From Hyphomicrobiales bacterium (GTDB taxonomy: Bacteria > Pseudomonadota > Alphaproteobacteria > Rhizobiales > Aestuariivirgaceae), in NCBI GenBank assembly GCA_020029455.1, contig JAIBJH010000007.1:1-26823 (forward strand): 26,823 bases of DNA, given 5' to 3'. A program made the position numbers and the translations under genes. Positions 7,947-15,852 of the stretch are shown here, in pieces; position 1 is the stretch's first letter; every line of letters begins with the position of its first letter. The notes below the pieces were generated by a model, which saw only the letters and a list, made by a program, of their open reading frames with translations, searched no databases and was not told the DNA's origin.

Positions 7947-9680
7947 TTAGTTCGCGACGTAGATCGACTTGCTGAGCACATCCTGGCCGATATGGTCGAA
8001 GAACGCCGTCAAGTCGGCCGATGTCGTTGCCTCGGCGTAATATTCAGTGCCGGACGAGCAAGCCTTCAAAAGGTCCTTGGTTGCCGTGGAGATGCCCGTG
8101 CCAAAGGCGGCAACATAGAGCTTGACGCCATTGGCTTTGACATTTGTGCAGATCGTGCTCATGGCCGTGTCCAGGGCACCCTCAATGGAACCCGTTGACG
8201 TTGTGCCGAACCTGTTGGTGGCAAGCGTCTCATTCTGGCGGCCGTAGGCGGTATAAGTGGTGCCATTCATGGTGTAGGCGCCGGGACTGACATCATTATC
8301 GCCGTCCGTCATCAGCACCATGATCTTCTGCCAGCGCACGTCATTGTAGGGTGAGATTGTAGTTGCCGCGAGAGAACCAGAACCTTCCACCTTGGTGAAA
8401 GGTTCCGTCGGCGAGAGGGCGCGCCAACCCCAAGCCAGACCTTCAGGAATGACTGTAGGGCCCGTTGCAACCATCGCATCGATGCCTGCCTCAACCTTTG
8501 CCCTGTCATAGGTCATCGGGACGATGGACGAACCAGTGCAATTCGTCCACGGGCCGCTTGTTGAGGTTGATTCCGCTCCAACGTTCTTGTCGACGTATTT
8601 GTAGTAGTTTTCCTGCTTCATGTAGAGATTCGTCGTCGTGGTGCTGCTGCACACGGTCGACGTCAGACCTCTGCACTCACTGCCCACGGCAGTTGTAGAT
8701 GTGCCCGTGACATAGTTGAGGCCGTAGCTGGTGCTCCGCGTGTCAGGATTGAAATATGCCGGGAACAATGTGACGGGAAGACTGATATCAGGAGCCCCAT
8801 CGTTCACGTTGTAGTCAGTGCCGAGGGCCGCGGACCCAGGCATGCGCGTTTCCACACAGCCGTTCCAGCTATGATACACACTCGAAGAACTCTTGATCTG
8901 CGACCAGGCATAATAGCTGTTCCAAGCGGCCGGTGCAGCGATGCTCTGGTTAAAGTTCAACTTCGACAGCGGATTTGTACCTGCTGTATCGATCCAGTTG
9001 AGATTGAAGTCATAGGCATTCTTGTTGAGACGAACCGCGCCGGAGAACGGAACAAGCGCCGTGCGCAGATATTCGCTCTGTGGCGCGCTGGAGAGCGAGC
9101 CACTGTAGAGTGTGTCGAGGAGTTGATGGGCCGCCGCCTTGGCGCCGGTAATCTTGCCGCCGGATGACATGGAGCCTGTAGTATCCATCACCATGACGAT
9201 CTCGATGGGCCGCATAGCTTTCTTGATACGGCTGAGGAAGTCGAGATCGATGGTATCAATTCCGAAAATGCCCATGATGGTCGTCGGGAATTGGGCGGTC
9301 GAGGTCAGCGTCACGTCCTGACCGGTGATCTGCACATCGAGCGAGGTGATCTCCGCAGTGAAGGAATCACTGCTATAGTTCGCTTCGACATAGTCCTCCG
9401 CGATAACCTTGAGTTCAGCTTCGCGCTCGATGATCTGCTCTTCAGAAAGCCCTTGCGTGGATGAGCGGTCATCCGCGGCAATCGCAAGCGCCGCGCTGTC
9501 GAGAGCAGCATGGAACGCAGTCTGCTCCATGTTGGCGCGCGACATGTCGACGGCAACGCCTGCTGCCATGAAGAACGGAATCGCAGCAATGCCGAAGATC
9601 ATACTTGTGGTCGCGGTGCTATCACGGAGATAGCATTTGAATTTTCCTGCAATGGCCGAGACAGGCTTGGACACACGCAT
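7947..9680 (-). CDS. TadE/TadG-like pilus-assembly protein with von Willebrand A domain
   Basis: The 577-residue protein begins with a basic segment and a single membrane helix (about residues 24-45, TTSMIFGIAAIPFFMAAGVA), then RANMEQTAFHAALDSAALA, the N-terminal signature of TadG-type proteins. A von Willebrand A domain follows. The metal-ion site DTTGSMS begins at Asp166, and a later MVLMTDGDND strand carries a further acidic cluster. A central insertion holds several cysteines (GCVETR, SECRG, STVCSS, TNCTGSS) that could form disulfides outside the membrane. TadG proteins act in Flp/Tad pilus assembly. No tadA, tadB, tadC or flp gene is in the window, so this is an orphan copy. ATG 9680 is chosen because GGGGAG lies 8 nt upstream. 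It looks monocistronic, with its own terminator. Confidence 0.85.
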   Translation of the reverse strand: MRVSKPVSAIAGKFKCYLRDSTATTSMIFGIAAIPFFMAAGVAVDMSRANMEQTAFHAALDSAALAIAADDRSSTQGLSEEQIIEREAELKVIAEDYVEANYSSDSFTAEITSLDVQITGQDVTLTSTAQFPTTIMGIFGIDTIDLDFLSRIKKAMRPIEIVMVMDTTGSMSSGGKITGAKAAAHQLLDTLYSGSLSSAPQSEYLRTALVPFSGAVRLNKNAYDFNLNWIDTAGTNPLSKLNFNQSIAAPAAWNSYYAWSQIKSSSSVYHSWNGCVETRMPGSAALGTDYNVNDGAPDISLPVTLFPAYFNPDTRSTSYGLNYVTGTSTTAVGSECRGLTSTVCSSTTTTNLYMKQENYYKYVDKNVGAESTSTSGPWTNCTGSSIVPMTYDRAKVEAGIDAMVATGPTVIPEGLAWGWRALSPTEPFTKVEGSGSLAATTISPYNDVRWQKIMVLMTDGDNDVSPGAYTMNGTTYTAYGRQNETLATNRFGTTSTGSIEGALDTAMSTICTNVKANGVKLYVAAFGTGISTATKDLLKACSSGTEYYAEATTSADLTAFFDHIGQDVLSKSIYVAN

Positions 9681-9828
9681 AGACAATACTCCCCTAGAGT
9701 CTGCGGTACAATTAAAGGGAGAGAACGAAAGAACTCGTTACGCCAATCCCGCGAATTTTAGTCGAATGTGTTAAGAATTGCGGAGTTTGCGCGCGTGGTT
9801 AATGTTCGGTGACAATTGCCGGCGTAGA

Positions 9829-11514
9829 CTACATATTGGGGTAGTTGGGCCCTTCACCACCCTGCGGTACAGTCCAAACGATATTTTGTGACGGATCCTT
9901 GATGTCACAAGTCTTGCAGTGGACGCAGTTCTGGTGATTGATCTGAAAGCGGGGCGGCTGGCCTTCCTGGTGCACAACTTCATAGACTCCGGCCGGGCAA
10001 TAGCGCTGCGCCGGCTCGTCATAGAGCGGCAGATTAACTGCAATGGGGATTTCCGGATTAATGAGCTGGAGATGCACCGGCTCATCTTCTTCGTGCGCGG
10101 TGTTCGAGAATGCCACATTGGTCAGGCGATCAAATGAAATCACGCCATCGGGCTTCGGATAGTCGATGGGCTTGAAGTCGGCCGCCTTGCCGGTTGCGGC
10201 ATGGTCAGGCTTGCCATGCTTCCAAGTGCCGAGCCCGAAACCGAACAGAGTATTCATCCACATGTCGATGGCGCCCAGCGCAACGCCGCCGGCAAGGCCG
10301 AGTTTCGACCACATGGGCTTGACGTTCTTCACCTTCTTTAGATCTTCATAGACCCAGGAATTCTCATAAGCGGCGGAATAGGCTGAAAGCTCATCGCCGC
10401 TGCGCCCGGCGGCAATGGCTGCAACGGCAACTTCGGCCGCCATCATGCCGGTTTTCATGGCATTGTGGCTGCCCTTGATGCGCGGCACGTTCACAAAACC
10501 CGCCGAACATCCGATCAGCGCCCCGCCTGGAAAAGTCAGTTTCGGAACCGACTGGAAGCCGCCTTCTGTAATGGCGCGCGCGCCATAGGCCACGCGCCTT
10601 CCACCTTCCAGCACCGATGCAATCAGCGGGTGATGCTTGAAGCGCTGGAATTCCATGTATGGATAGAGATACGGATTTTCGTAGTTGAGATGCACCACGA
10701 AACCAACGGACACCAGATTGTCTTCCAGATGATACATGAATGAGCCGCCGCCCGTCTTCATACCAAGCGGCCAGCCCATTGTATGGGTCACCTGGCCACG
10801 CCTATGCTTCTCTGGCTTGACCTCCCACAGTTCCTTCATGCCGATGCCGAACTTCTGGGGCTCGCGCCCTTCTGCGAGCCCGAACTTCGCTATGATCTGC
10901 CTGGCGAGAGAGCCTCTCACGCCCTCCGCGATCAGCACATATTTGCCGCAAAGCTCCATGCCCGGTTGATAATCGGGCTTCTTCTCGCCGGTTTTCGAAA
11001 TGCCCATAACACCAGCAACCACGCCCTGCACCGAGCCGTCCTCGCGATAGAGGACTTCCGAAGCTGCAAAGCCCGGATAGATTTCAACGCCCAACGCCTC
11101 GGCCTGTTGCGCCAGCCAGCGACAGACATTGCCCAGCGAGACGGCATAGTTGCCATGGTTAGACATGAGCGGCGGCATGAGAAAATTGGGAACGCGCAGT
11201 GCGCCCCTCGGACCTAGTACGTAAAAGCGGTCCTCTGTCACTTCAGTCAGAAGCGGAGCGCCCTTCTCCTTCCAGTCCGGAATGAGTTCATTGAGTGCGA
11301 TGGGATCGACCACCGCACCCGACAGAATATGTGCGCCGACTTCTGATCCCTTCTCGAGAACGCAAACCGTTGTCTCTAGCGATAATTGCTTGACGCGAAT
11401 GGCAGCCGCAAGTCCCGCCGGCCCTGCGCCGACGATGACAACATCATATTCCATCTGCTCGCGCACAACGTCGTTCAAGGTTTTTCCCTTCACGGTTTCC
11501 TGTTTCTCACACAC
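9829..11514 (-). CDS. Electron transfer flavoprotein-ubiquinone oxidoreductase
   Basis: The 561-residue enzyme passes electrons from ETF (fed by acyl-CoA and other dehydrogenases) to ubiquinone at the inner membrane. The FAD-binding motif is VIVGAGPAGLAAAIR (residues 26-40). The 4Fe-4S cluster near the C-terminus is supplied by Cys506 and by Cys530, Cys533 and Cys536 (CVHCKTC). The length and the GCSAGFVNVPRIKGSHNAMK block are typical of ETF-QO. The start is GTG 11514; an internal ATG at 11454 (MEYDVVIVGAGPAG) would also leave the fold intact. It is divergent from the UDG gene with only 45 bp between starts, so the two promoters must be very close or overlap. Confidence 0.96.
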   Translation of the reverse strand: MCEKQETVKGKTLNDVVREQMEYDVVIVGAGPAGLAAAIRVKQLSLETTVCVLEKGSEVGAHILSGAVVDPIALNELIPDWKEKGAPLLTEVTEDRFYVLGPRGALRVPNFLMPPLMSNHGNYAVSLGNVCRWLAQQAEALGVEIYPGFAASEVLYREDGSVQGVVAGVMGISKTGEKKPDYQPGMELCGKYVLIAEGVRGSLARQIIAKFGLAEGREPQKFGIGMKELWEVKPEKHRRGQVTHTMGWPLGMKTGGGSFMYHLEDNLVSVGFVVHLNYENPYLYPYMEFQRFKHHPLIASVLEGGRRVAYGARAITEGGFQSVPKLTFPGGALIGCSAGFVNVPRIKGSHNAMKTGMMAAEVAVAAIAAGRSGDELSAYSAAYENSWVYEDLKKVKNVKPMWSKLGLAGGVALGAIDMWMNTLFGFGLGTWKHGKPDHAATGKAADFKPIDYPKPDGVISFDRLTNVAFSNTAHEEDEPVHLQLINPEIPIAVNLPLYDEPAQRYCPAGVYEVVHQEGQPPRFQINHQNCVHCKTCDIKDPSQNIVWTVPQGGEGPNYPNM

Positions 11515-11559
11515 CTGTTATAGGATTTCCACAAGGCTGAACAAGCGCCCGAAAACGGC

Positions 11560-12393
11560 ATGACAACTGGCACAAGCGATAGTCGGACACGAGAGATCAG
11601 GACGTTTCTGCCCTGGCTCATCGACATGGGAACGGACGAGATTATTCTCGACCGGCCGGTCAACCGGTTTGCTGTGGAAGAGCACAAAACTGCCAGAGCA
11701 CCACAGATTGAACCGCACCCCCCCGTGCCAACCAAGCCTGCTTTGCCTCGGGCTGGCGAGACACCCACCGGCGATCTCGTGAGTGAGGCCGAGGCGCTGG
11801 CGTCCGGTGCTTCTACGCTCGCCGCCCTTGCCGAGGCCTGGCACGCCTTTGAAATCCATCCCCTGAAACGCACGGCCACCAGATTGTGTTTCCTCAGCGG
11901 TGCGCAAGAGACGCGCGTTCTGGTGCTGTGCGACAAGCCGCGCTCGGAAGAAGACCCCACAGGCGAAGTCCTCTCCGGCAAACATCAGGCCTTGGCCGAA
12001 CGCATGCTGGCGGCCATCGGCTTGTGCGGTTTTTCAACGCAGGACACCCTGGAGCAGGTGACGCTGGCAAACTTCGTGCCATGGCGCCCGCCCGGCAATC
12101 GCTCCGTGATTGATCTCGAGGCACGCGCCGCTGTACCCTTCACGCGCCGTCTGCTGGCGCTTTTGACGCCGAGGGCCATCCTATGCCTTGGCGCCCTGCC
12201 CGGACAATATTTGGCAGGCGGCGAACCGGCCATCACGCGCGCCCGCGGCAGATGGCAGGCCATCGAAATTGAAGGCCGCAGCTTCCCGATGATGACGACC
12301 TTCCATCCTGAAACACTGCTCAAGAGCCCACAGAGCAAGAAGCTCGCTTGGCAGGACCTCCAAGCCTTCCGCGACAGGCTGAACGAAGCATGA
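11560..12393 (+). CDS. Diverged family-4-like uracil-DNA glycosylase
   Basis: The 277-residue protein has an unconserved, proline-rich N-terminal 70 residues and then a family-4 UDG-like domain (about 90-277). Family landmarks are LKRTATRL (102-109), LAERMLAAIGL (145-155), FVPWRPPGNRS (172-182), GRWQAIEIEGR (230-240) and the C-terminal FHPETLLKSPQSKKLAWQDL. The usual GEAPG catalytic loop is replaced by CDKPR (124-128), and the position expected to hold an Fe-S ligand Cys before PLK is His100. Both changes argue for altered or lost uracil excision, although the fold seems intact. The stop overlaps the moaB start (ATGA). ATG 11560 has no strong ribosome-binding site; ATG 11626 is an alternative. 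Confidence 0.82.
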   Translation: MTTGTSDSRTREIRTFLPWLIDMGTDEIILDRPVNRFAVEEHKTARAPQIEPHPPVPTKPALPRAGETPTGDLVSEAEALASGASTLAALAEAWHAFEIHPLKRTATRLCFLSGAQETRVLVLCDKPRSEEDPTGEVLSGKHQALAERMLAAIGLCGFSTQDTLEQVTLANFVPWRPPGNRSVIDLEARAAVPFTRRLLALLTPRAILCLGALPGQYLAGGEPAITRARGRWQAIEIEGRSFPMMTTFHPETLLKSPQSKKLAWQDLQAFRDRLNEA

Positions 12394-12929
12394 CCTCCCC
12401 ACGACAATTCATGCCCGTCGGTATTGCCGTCATCACCATTTCCGACACGCGGTCAATAAACGACGACAAGTCGGGGGCAACACTGGCAGAACGCATCACT
12501 GCCGCGGGCCACAGACTTGCTGAACGACTGATTGTGAAGGATGAAGTCCGTCAAATCAGATCGGCCATCAGGAAATTGGTGAAGCGCAAGGATGTCGATG
12601 CCGTGATTACAACTGGCGGCACTGGGCTTACGGGGCGGGACGTTACCATCGAAGCGGTGAGGTCTCTGTTCAACAAGGAGATCGAAGGCTTTGGCGCGGT
12701 GTTCCACATGATCTCCTTCCAGAAGATCGGCACCTCCACCATGCAATCCCGCGCCACTGCCGGTGTGGTTTCCGGCAAATATGTCTTCTGCCTTCCGGGC
12801 TCGCCGGGCGCCTGTCGCGACGGCTGGGACGAGATACTGGTGCACCAGCTCGACTATCGCCACCATCCTTGCAACTTCATAGAGATCATGCCGCGGCTCG
12901 ATGAACACCTGCGACGGAAAAAGAGTTAA
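12390..12929 (+). CDS. moaB: Molybdenum cofactor biosynthesis protein B
   Basis: The 179-residue MoaB/MogA-fold protein carries the molybdopterin-binding signature TTGGTGLTGRD (residues 74-84) and the second loop LPGSPGACRDGWDEIL. MoaB-type enzymes are linked to adenylylation of molybdopterin or remain of uncertain role where MogA is also present. The ATG at 12390 overlaps the UDG stop by 4 bp (ATGA), so the two are co-translated. Its TAA overlaps the convergent tlyA stop within a shared TTAA (12926-12929). No other cofactor gene is nearby. A longer reading from 12348 would lie inside the UDG gene and is rejected. Confidence 0.94.
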   Translation: MTSPRQFMPVGIAVITISDTRSINDDKSGATLAERITAAGHRLAERLIVKDEVRQIRSAIRKLVKRKDVDAVITTGGTGLTGRDVTIEAVRSLFNKEIEGFGAVFHMISFQKIGTSTMQSRATAGVVSGKYVFCLPGSPGACRDGWDEILVHQLDYRHHPCNFIEIMPRLDEHLRRKKS

Positions 12930-13660
12930 CGCTTTCTCGCGGCGATCAGAAATTCCTTGTTGCCGTCTCCGCCTTCGATTGGTGAGGGCTCGACGCCCGC
13001 GACTTCCCATCCAGATGCTTCAAGAAACTGCTGGATGTTCTCGCAAATCGATTTGTGCAGATCAGGTTCTGTCACCATACCACCCTTACCGACTTTTTCT
13101 TTGCCCACTTCAAACTGTGGCTTGATAAGGGCGATCAGGTCAGTCCCCGGCAATGCAAGCGTAAGAACGGATGGCAGCGCCAGTTTCAGTGAAATGAAAC
13201 TGACATCGCATGTGATCAGATTGCAATCCGGCGGGTATTGATCGCGTGTGATGTCACGCACATTGAGGCCTTCAACCAGCGTGACACGGCGATGCTTGGC
13301 CAAGAGCGGAGCAAGCTGACTGTGCCCGACCTCAATGGCCATTACATATCTCGCGCCACGCTCCAGAAGAACCTGCGTGAAGCCGCCAGTCGACGCGCCG
13401 ATGTCAAGGCAGATGCGGCCTTCAACCGGAATATTGAAATGATCGAGGGCATGCAGGAGTTTGAGAGCCGCACGCGACACATAATGTTGCGCCTCATCTG
13501 CCACAATGATCGAGTCAGCAGCGTCAACAGATTGCGACGGCTTGCGAGCAAAAACGCCGTTGACGGAAACCGTGCCGCGCAACACCGCATCACGCGCCCG
13601 CGCCCTTGAAGGTAGGACGCCGCGCGCCGCAATCTCTTCATCAAGCCTGCGGCGGCTCAC
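12926..13660 (-). CDS. tlyA: TlyA-family rRNA 2'-O-methyltransferase with S4 domain
   Basis: The 244-residue protein has an N-terminal S4 RNA-binding domain (about residues 3-55, RLDEEIAARGVLPSRARARD) and a FtsJ-like methyltransferase domain with SAM motif DIGASTGGFT (86-95). The K-D-K-E tetrad of 2'-O-methyltransferases is present as Lys67, Asp152 (CDVSFIS), Lys180 (LIKPQFEVG) and the Glu of GNKEFLI. TlyA enzymes methylate cytidine 2'-OH in rRNA; the name haemolysin A is historical. The start is GTG 13660, overlapping the xseB stop by 4 bp (GTGA). The stop overlaps that of moaB. In many rhizobia dxs lies between xseB and this gene; here it is absent. Confidence 0.93.
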   Translation of the reverse strand: MSRRRLDEEIAARGVLPSRARARDAVLRGTVSVNGVFARKPSQSVDAADSIIVADEAQHYVSRAALKLLHALDHFNIPVEGRICLDIGASTGGFTQVLLERGARYVMAIEVGHSQLAPLLAKHRRVTLVEGLNVRDITRDQYPPDCNLITCDVSFISLKLALPSVLTLALPGTDLIALIKPQFEVGKEKVGKGGMVTEPDLHKSICENIQQFLEASGWEVAGVEPSPIEGGDGNKEFLIAARKR

Positions 13661-13905
13661 TCCACATCCAGAGGTGCTGTGCCCTTGGGTTTGCCGGAAG
13701 GATCAAGGGTGATTTTCTCGATGCGAGCCTCGGCTTCCTTCAACTTCTTCTCACAGTGCGCGCGCAGAGCTTCGCCACGCTCATAGATCTTGATCGACTC
13801 TTCGAGGTCAACCTTGCCCGCCTCAAGCCGCGCCACAATGTCTTCAAGCGCTTCCAGCGCCTTCTCGAAGGAAAGCCCCGCAATATCGTCCTTGGCGTCA
13901 GCCAT
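13657..13905 (-). CDS. xseB: Exodeoxyribonuclease VII small subunit
   Basis: The 82-residue protein is a typical XseB. Its LSFEKALEALEDIVARLEAG block near residue 11 and VDLEESIKIYERGEALR that follows form the helical hairpin that binds XseA. With XseA it degrades single-stranded DNA to short oligonucleotides. The ATG shares one base with the upstream deacetylase stop (TGATG at 13907-13903), and the TGA overlaps the tlyA GTG, so all three genes are translationally linked. The C-terminal tail (DPSGKPKGTAPLDVE) is unstructured. xseA is not in the window. Confidence 0.95.
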   Translation of the reverse strand: MADAKDDIAGLSFEKALEALEDIVARLEAGKVDLEESIKIYERGEALRAHCEKKLKEAEARIEKITLDPSGKPKGTAPLDVE

Positions 13906-14879
13906 CAGTCTTCATCCTCTTCGGATACTTCATTCTCTTCCAGCAAACCCTGGTCGCCATGCAGCAGTGCATGCACATGAACGCCCACAGAGCCCGCAAG
14001 TCCCTGCAGATCATAGCCGCCCTCAAGCACCGAAACAACGCGGCCCGCACAGAACTGGTCGGCCACTTCCAAGAGCTTGAGCGTGATCCAGGAGAAATCT
14101 TCCTCCGTCAGTTGCAGGCTTCCCAGAGGGTCGCGTTCATGGGCATCGAAGCCGGCGGAAATGATGATAAGATCGGGACTGAATGTGGAAAGCGCTGGCA
14201 AGATCACGCGTTCCATGGCGGCGCGGAATTCAATGCCGCCATCGCCTGCCCTGAGTGGCGCATTGAAGATGTTCCCAACGCCGGTCTCGGACGGCGCGCC
14301 CGAACCGGGATAGAGCGGCATCTGGTGTGTGGATCCGTAGAAGAGATCCGCTTCGGACCAGAAAATGTCCTGCGTGCCGTTGCCGTGGTGAACATCGAAA
14401 TCAACGACCGCCACCCGTTCCGCCCCATGGCGCTTACGCGCGTGATGGGCGGCAATAGCAGCCTGGTTGAAGAAACAGAATCCCATGGCACGGTTATGCT
14501 CGGCATGATGGCCGGGAGGCCGCATGGCGCAGAACACATTGTCAGCCTTGCCTTCAAAAACAGCATCGACACCAGCCGTAGCGGCACCTACGGCGCGTAA
14601 TGCCGCCTCAAGTGTGTGCGGCCCCATCACCGTGTCGGCATCGATATATTCAAATCCGGACTCGGGGTTCAGCGATTTGATGCGCGAGAGTAATTCCGGC
14701 GTATGGGCAAGAAGCACACTTTCTTCGTTGCCGAGCGGTGCATCGCGCCGCGAAATGCCTTTCAGCGCCGGAGAAGCCAGCACGGCATTGACAGCCTTGA
14801 TCCGGTCCACGCGTTCGGGGTGCCCGGGCGGCGTTTCATGCGCAAGGGAACTTGCATGCGTGAAGACAAGTGTTGTCAT
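13905..14879 (-). CDS. Histone deacetylase-fold (AcuC/HDAC class II-like) deacetylase
   Basis: The 324-residue protein belongs to the arginase/deacetylase superfamily of zinc amidohydrolases. Expected active-site residues are all present: His124 and His125 in RPPGHHAEHN, the zinc-ligand loop DFDVHHGNGT (Asp160, Asp162, His164), Asp245 in SAGFDAHERD, and the catalytic-type Tyr289 in EGGYDL. Bacterial members deacetylate acetyl-CoA synthetase, polyamines or unknown substrates; none can be assigned here. The very acidic C-terminal tail (EENEVSEEDED) is not part of the core. It heads the deacetylase-xseB-tlyA overlap operon and is divergent from sua5, with 40 bp between the start codons. Confidence 0.93.
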   Translation of the reverse strand: MTTLVFTHASSLAHETPPGHPERVDRIKAVNAVLASPALKGISRRDAPLGNEESVLLAHTPELLSRIKSLNPESGFEYIDADTVMGPHTLEAALRAVGAATAGVDAVFEGKADNVFCAMRPPGHHAEHNRAMGFCFFNQAAIAAHHARKRHGAERVAVVDFDVHHGNGTQDIFWSEADLFYGSTHQMPLYPGSGAPSETGVGNIFNAPLRAGDGGIEFRAAMERVILPALSTFSPDLIIISAGFDAHERDPLGSLQLTEEDFSWITLKLLEVADQFCAGRVVSVLEGGYDLQGLAGSVGVHVHALLHGDQGLLEENEVSEEDED

Positions 14880-14881
14880 GA

Positions 14882-14910
14882 TTGGATCGGCTGATCCTGC
14901 CTGCTATAGG
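14882..14910 (+). promoter_or_regulatory. Putative sigma-70-type promoter of sua5
   Basis: TTGGAT (14882-14887) and TATAGG (14905-14910) are separated by exactly 17 bp. Initiation about 7 bp downstream would fall near 14917, only a few bases before the ATG at 14920, and no Shine-Dalgarno sequence is visible. The message would then be nearly leaderless. This is pattern matching only. The CTATAG core is palindromic and could serve the divergent deacetylase as well. Confidence 0.45.
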
Positions 14911-14919
14911 GCGCGGGCC

Positions 14920-15852
14920 ATGGTCAGCGCCACAATAATCTCGGAAGCCGCCCGCATCCTGCGGGATGGCGGCCTCGTGGCTTTCCCGACCGAGACCGTC
15001 TACGGCCTTGGCGCCGATGCCATCAACGACCATGCAGTTGCGCGCGTCTTCGCCGCCAAATCACGCCCTGAAATCAATCCCTTAATCTCGCATCTTGCGA
15101 CAGCGGATGAAGCTTTTTCCTATGGCAGTTTTTCCAATACGGCCATGAAACTCGCACGCACATTCTGGCCGGGTCCACTAACCATCGTGGTAGAGCGCTC
15201 CGAGAACTGCGCCATCTCCCGGCTCTGTTCGGCAGGTCTCGATTCCGTGGCGCTGCGCATACCCGACCATCCTGTAGCGCTTGCCTTGCTGAAAGAAGTG
15301 GGAAGGCCCATCGCGGCCCCCAGTGCCAACCGCTCCGGCCGCATCAGTCCCACGACGGCGGAGCATGTACGGCGCTCGCTTGGCAGTGCCGTGGACATGA
15401 TCGTCGATGGCGGGCCTTGTGCAGTTGGACTCGAGTCAACGGTGGTCCAGTTTGAGGGCAATGCTGTGCGCCTCCTGCGACCAGGCGGATTGCCAAGACA
15501 GGAGATCGAACAAGTTCTGGGCCACTCCTTGGAAGCAACAAAGCCGGGCAAGGCACTGCACAGTCCTGGCCTGCTCGAGAGCCACTACGCACCCCATGCT
15601 CCCTTGCGGCTGAATGCCGCCGAACCAGAGGCAGATGAAAGCTATATCGGCTTCGGCAAACACGCCTTCGGCCAACACTCTCTTTCAAGGACAGGCGACC
15701 TCATCGAAGCCGCCGCCAACCTGTTCAAGCTCCTGCATGAAGTGGACGCCCAGCATCCGGATCGCATTGCCGTCGCGCCAATCCCAAGTCATGGGCTGGG
15801 TGAGGCTATCAATGACAGACTGCGCCGCGCCGCAGCGCCAAGAACCACATGA
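14920..15852 (+). CDS. sua5: L-threonylcarbamoyladenylate synthase (Sua5 type)
   Basis: The 310-residue protein makes threonylcarbamoyl-AMP, the activated intermediate for t6A37 in tRNAs reading ANN codons. The YrdC domain spans about residues 5-195, with FPTETVYGLGADA, the KSRPEINPL motif (Lys47, Arg49) and SANRSGRISPT (135-145). A linker with HSPGLLESHYAPHAPL leads to the C-terminal Sua5 domain, so this is the long two-domain form rather than TsaC. The ATG at 14920 is used; an open frame continues upstream to 14524, but that part lies antisense to the deacetylase gene and lacks homology. The stop overlaps the next gene (ATGATG). Confidence 0.95.
   Translation: MVSATIISEAARILRDGGLVAFPTETVYGLGADAINDHAVARVFAAKSRPEINPLISHLATADEAFSYGSFSNTAMKLARTFWPGPLTIVVERSENCAISRLCSAGLDSVALRIPDHPVALALLKEVGRPIAAPSANRSGRISPTTAEHVRRSLGSAVDMIVDGGPCAVGLESTVVQFEGNAVRLLRPGGLPRQEIEQVLGHSLEATKPGKALHSPGLLESHYAPHAPLRLNAAEPEADESYIGFGKHAFGQHSLSRTGDLIEAAANLFKLLHEVDAQHPDRIAVAPIPSHGLGEAINDRLRRAAAPRTT

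Noticed and set aside
9740..9785. CtrA-like TTAA-N7-TTAA site upstream of the TadG-like gene
   Set aside because: The half-sites found have the wrong spacing and one mismatch.
14524..14919. Open frame extending the Sua5 protein upstream by 132 residues
   Set aside because: It lies antisense to the deacetylase gene, shows no Sua5 homology, and the family N-terminus begins at the ATG at 14920.
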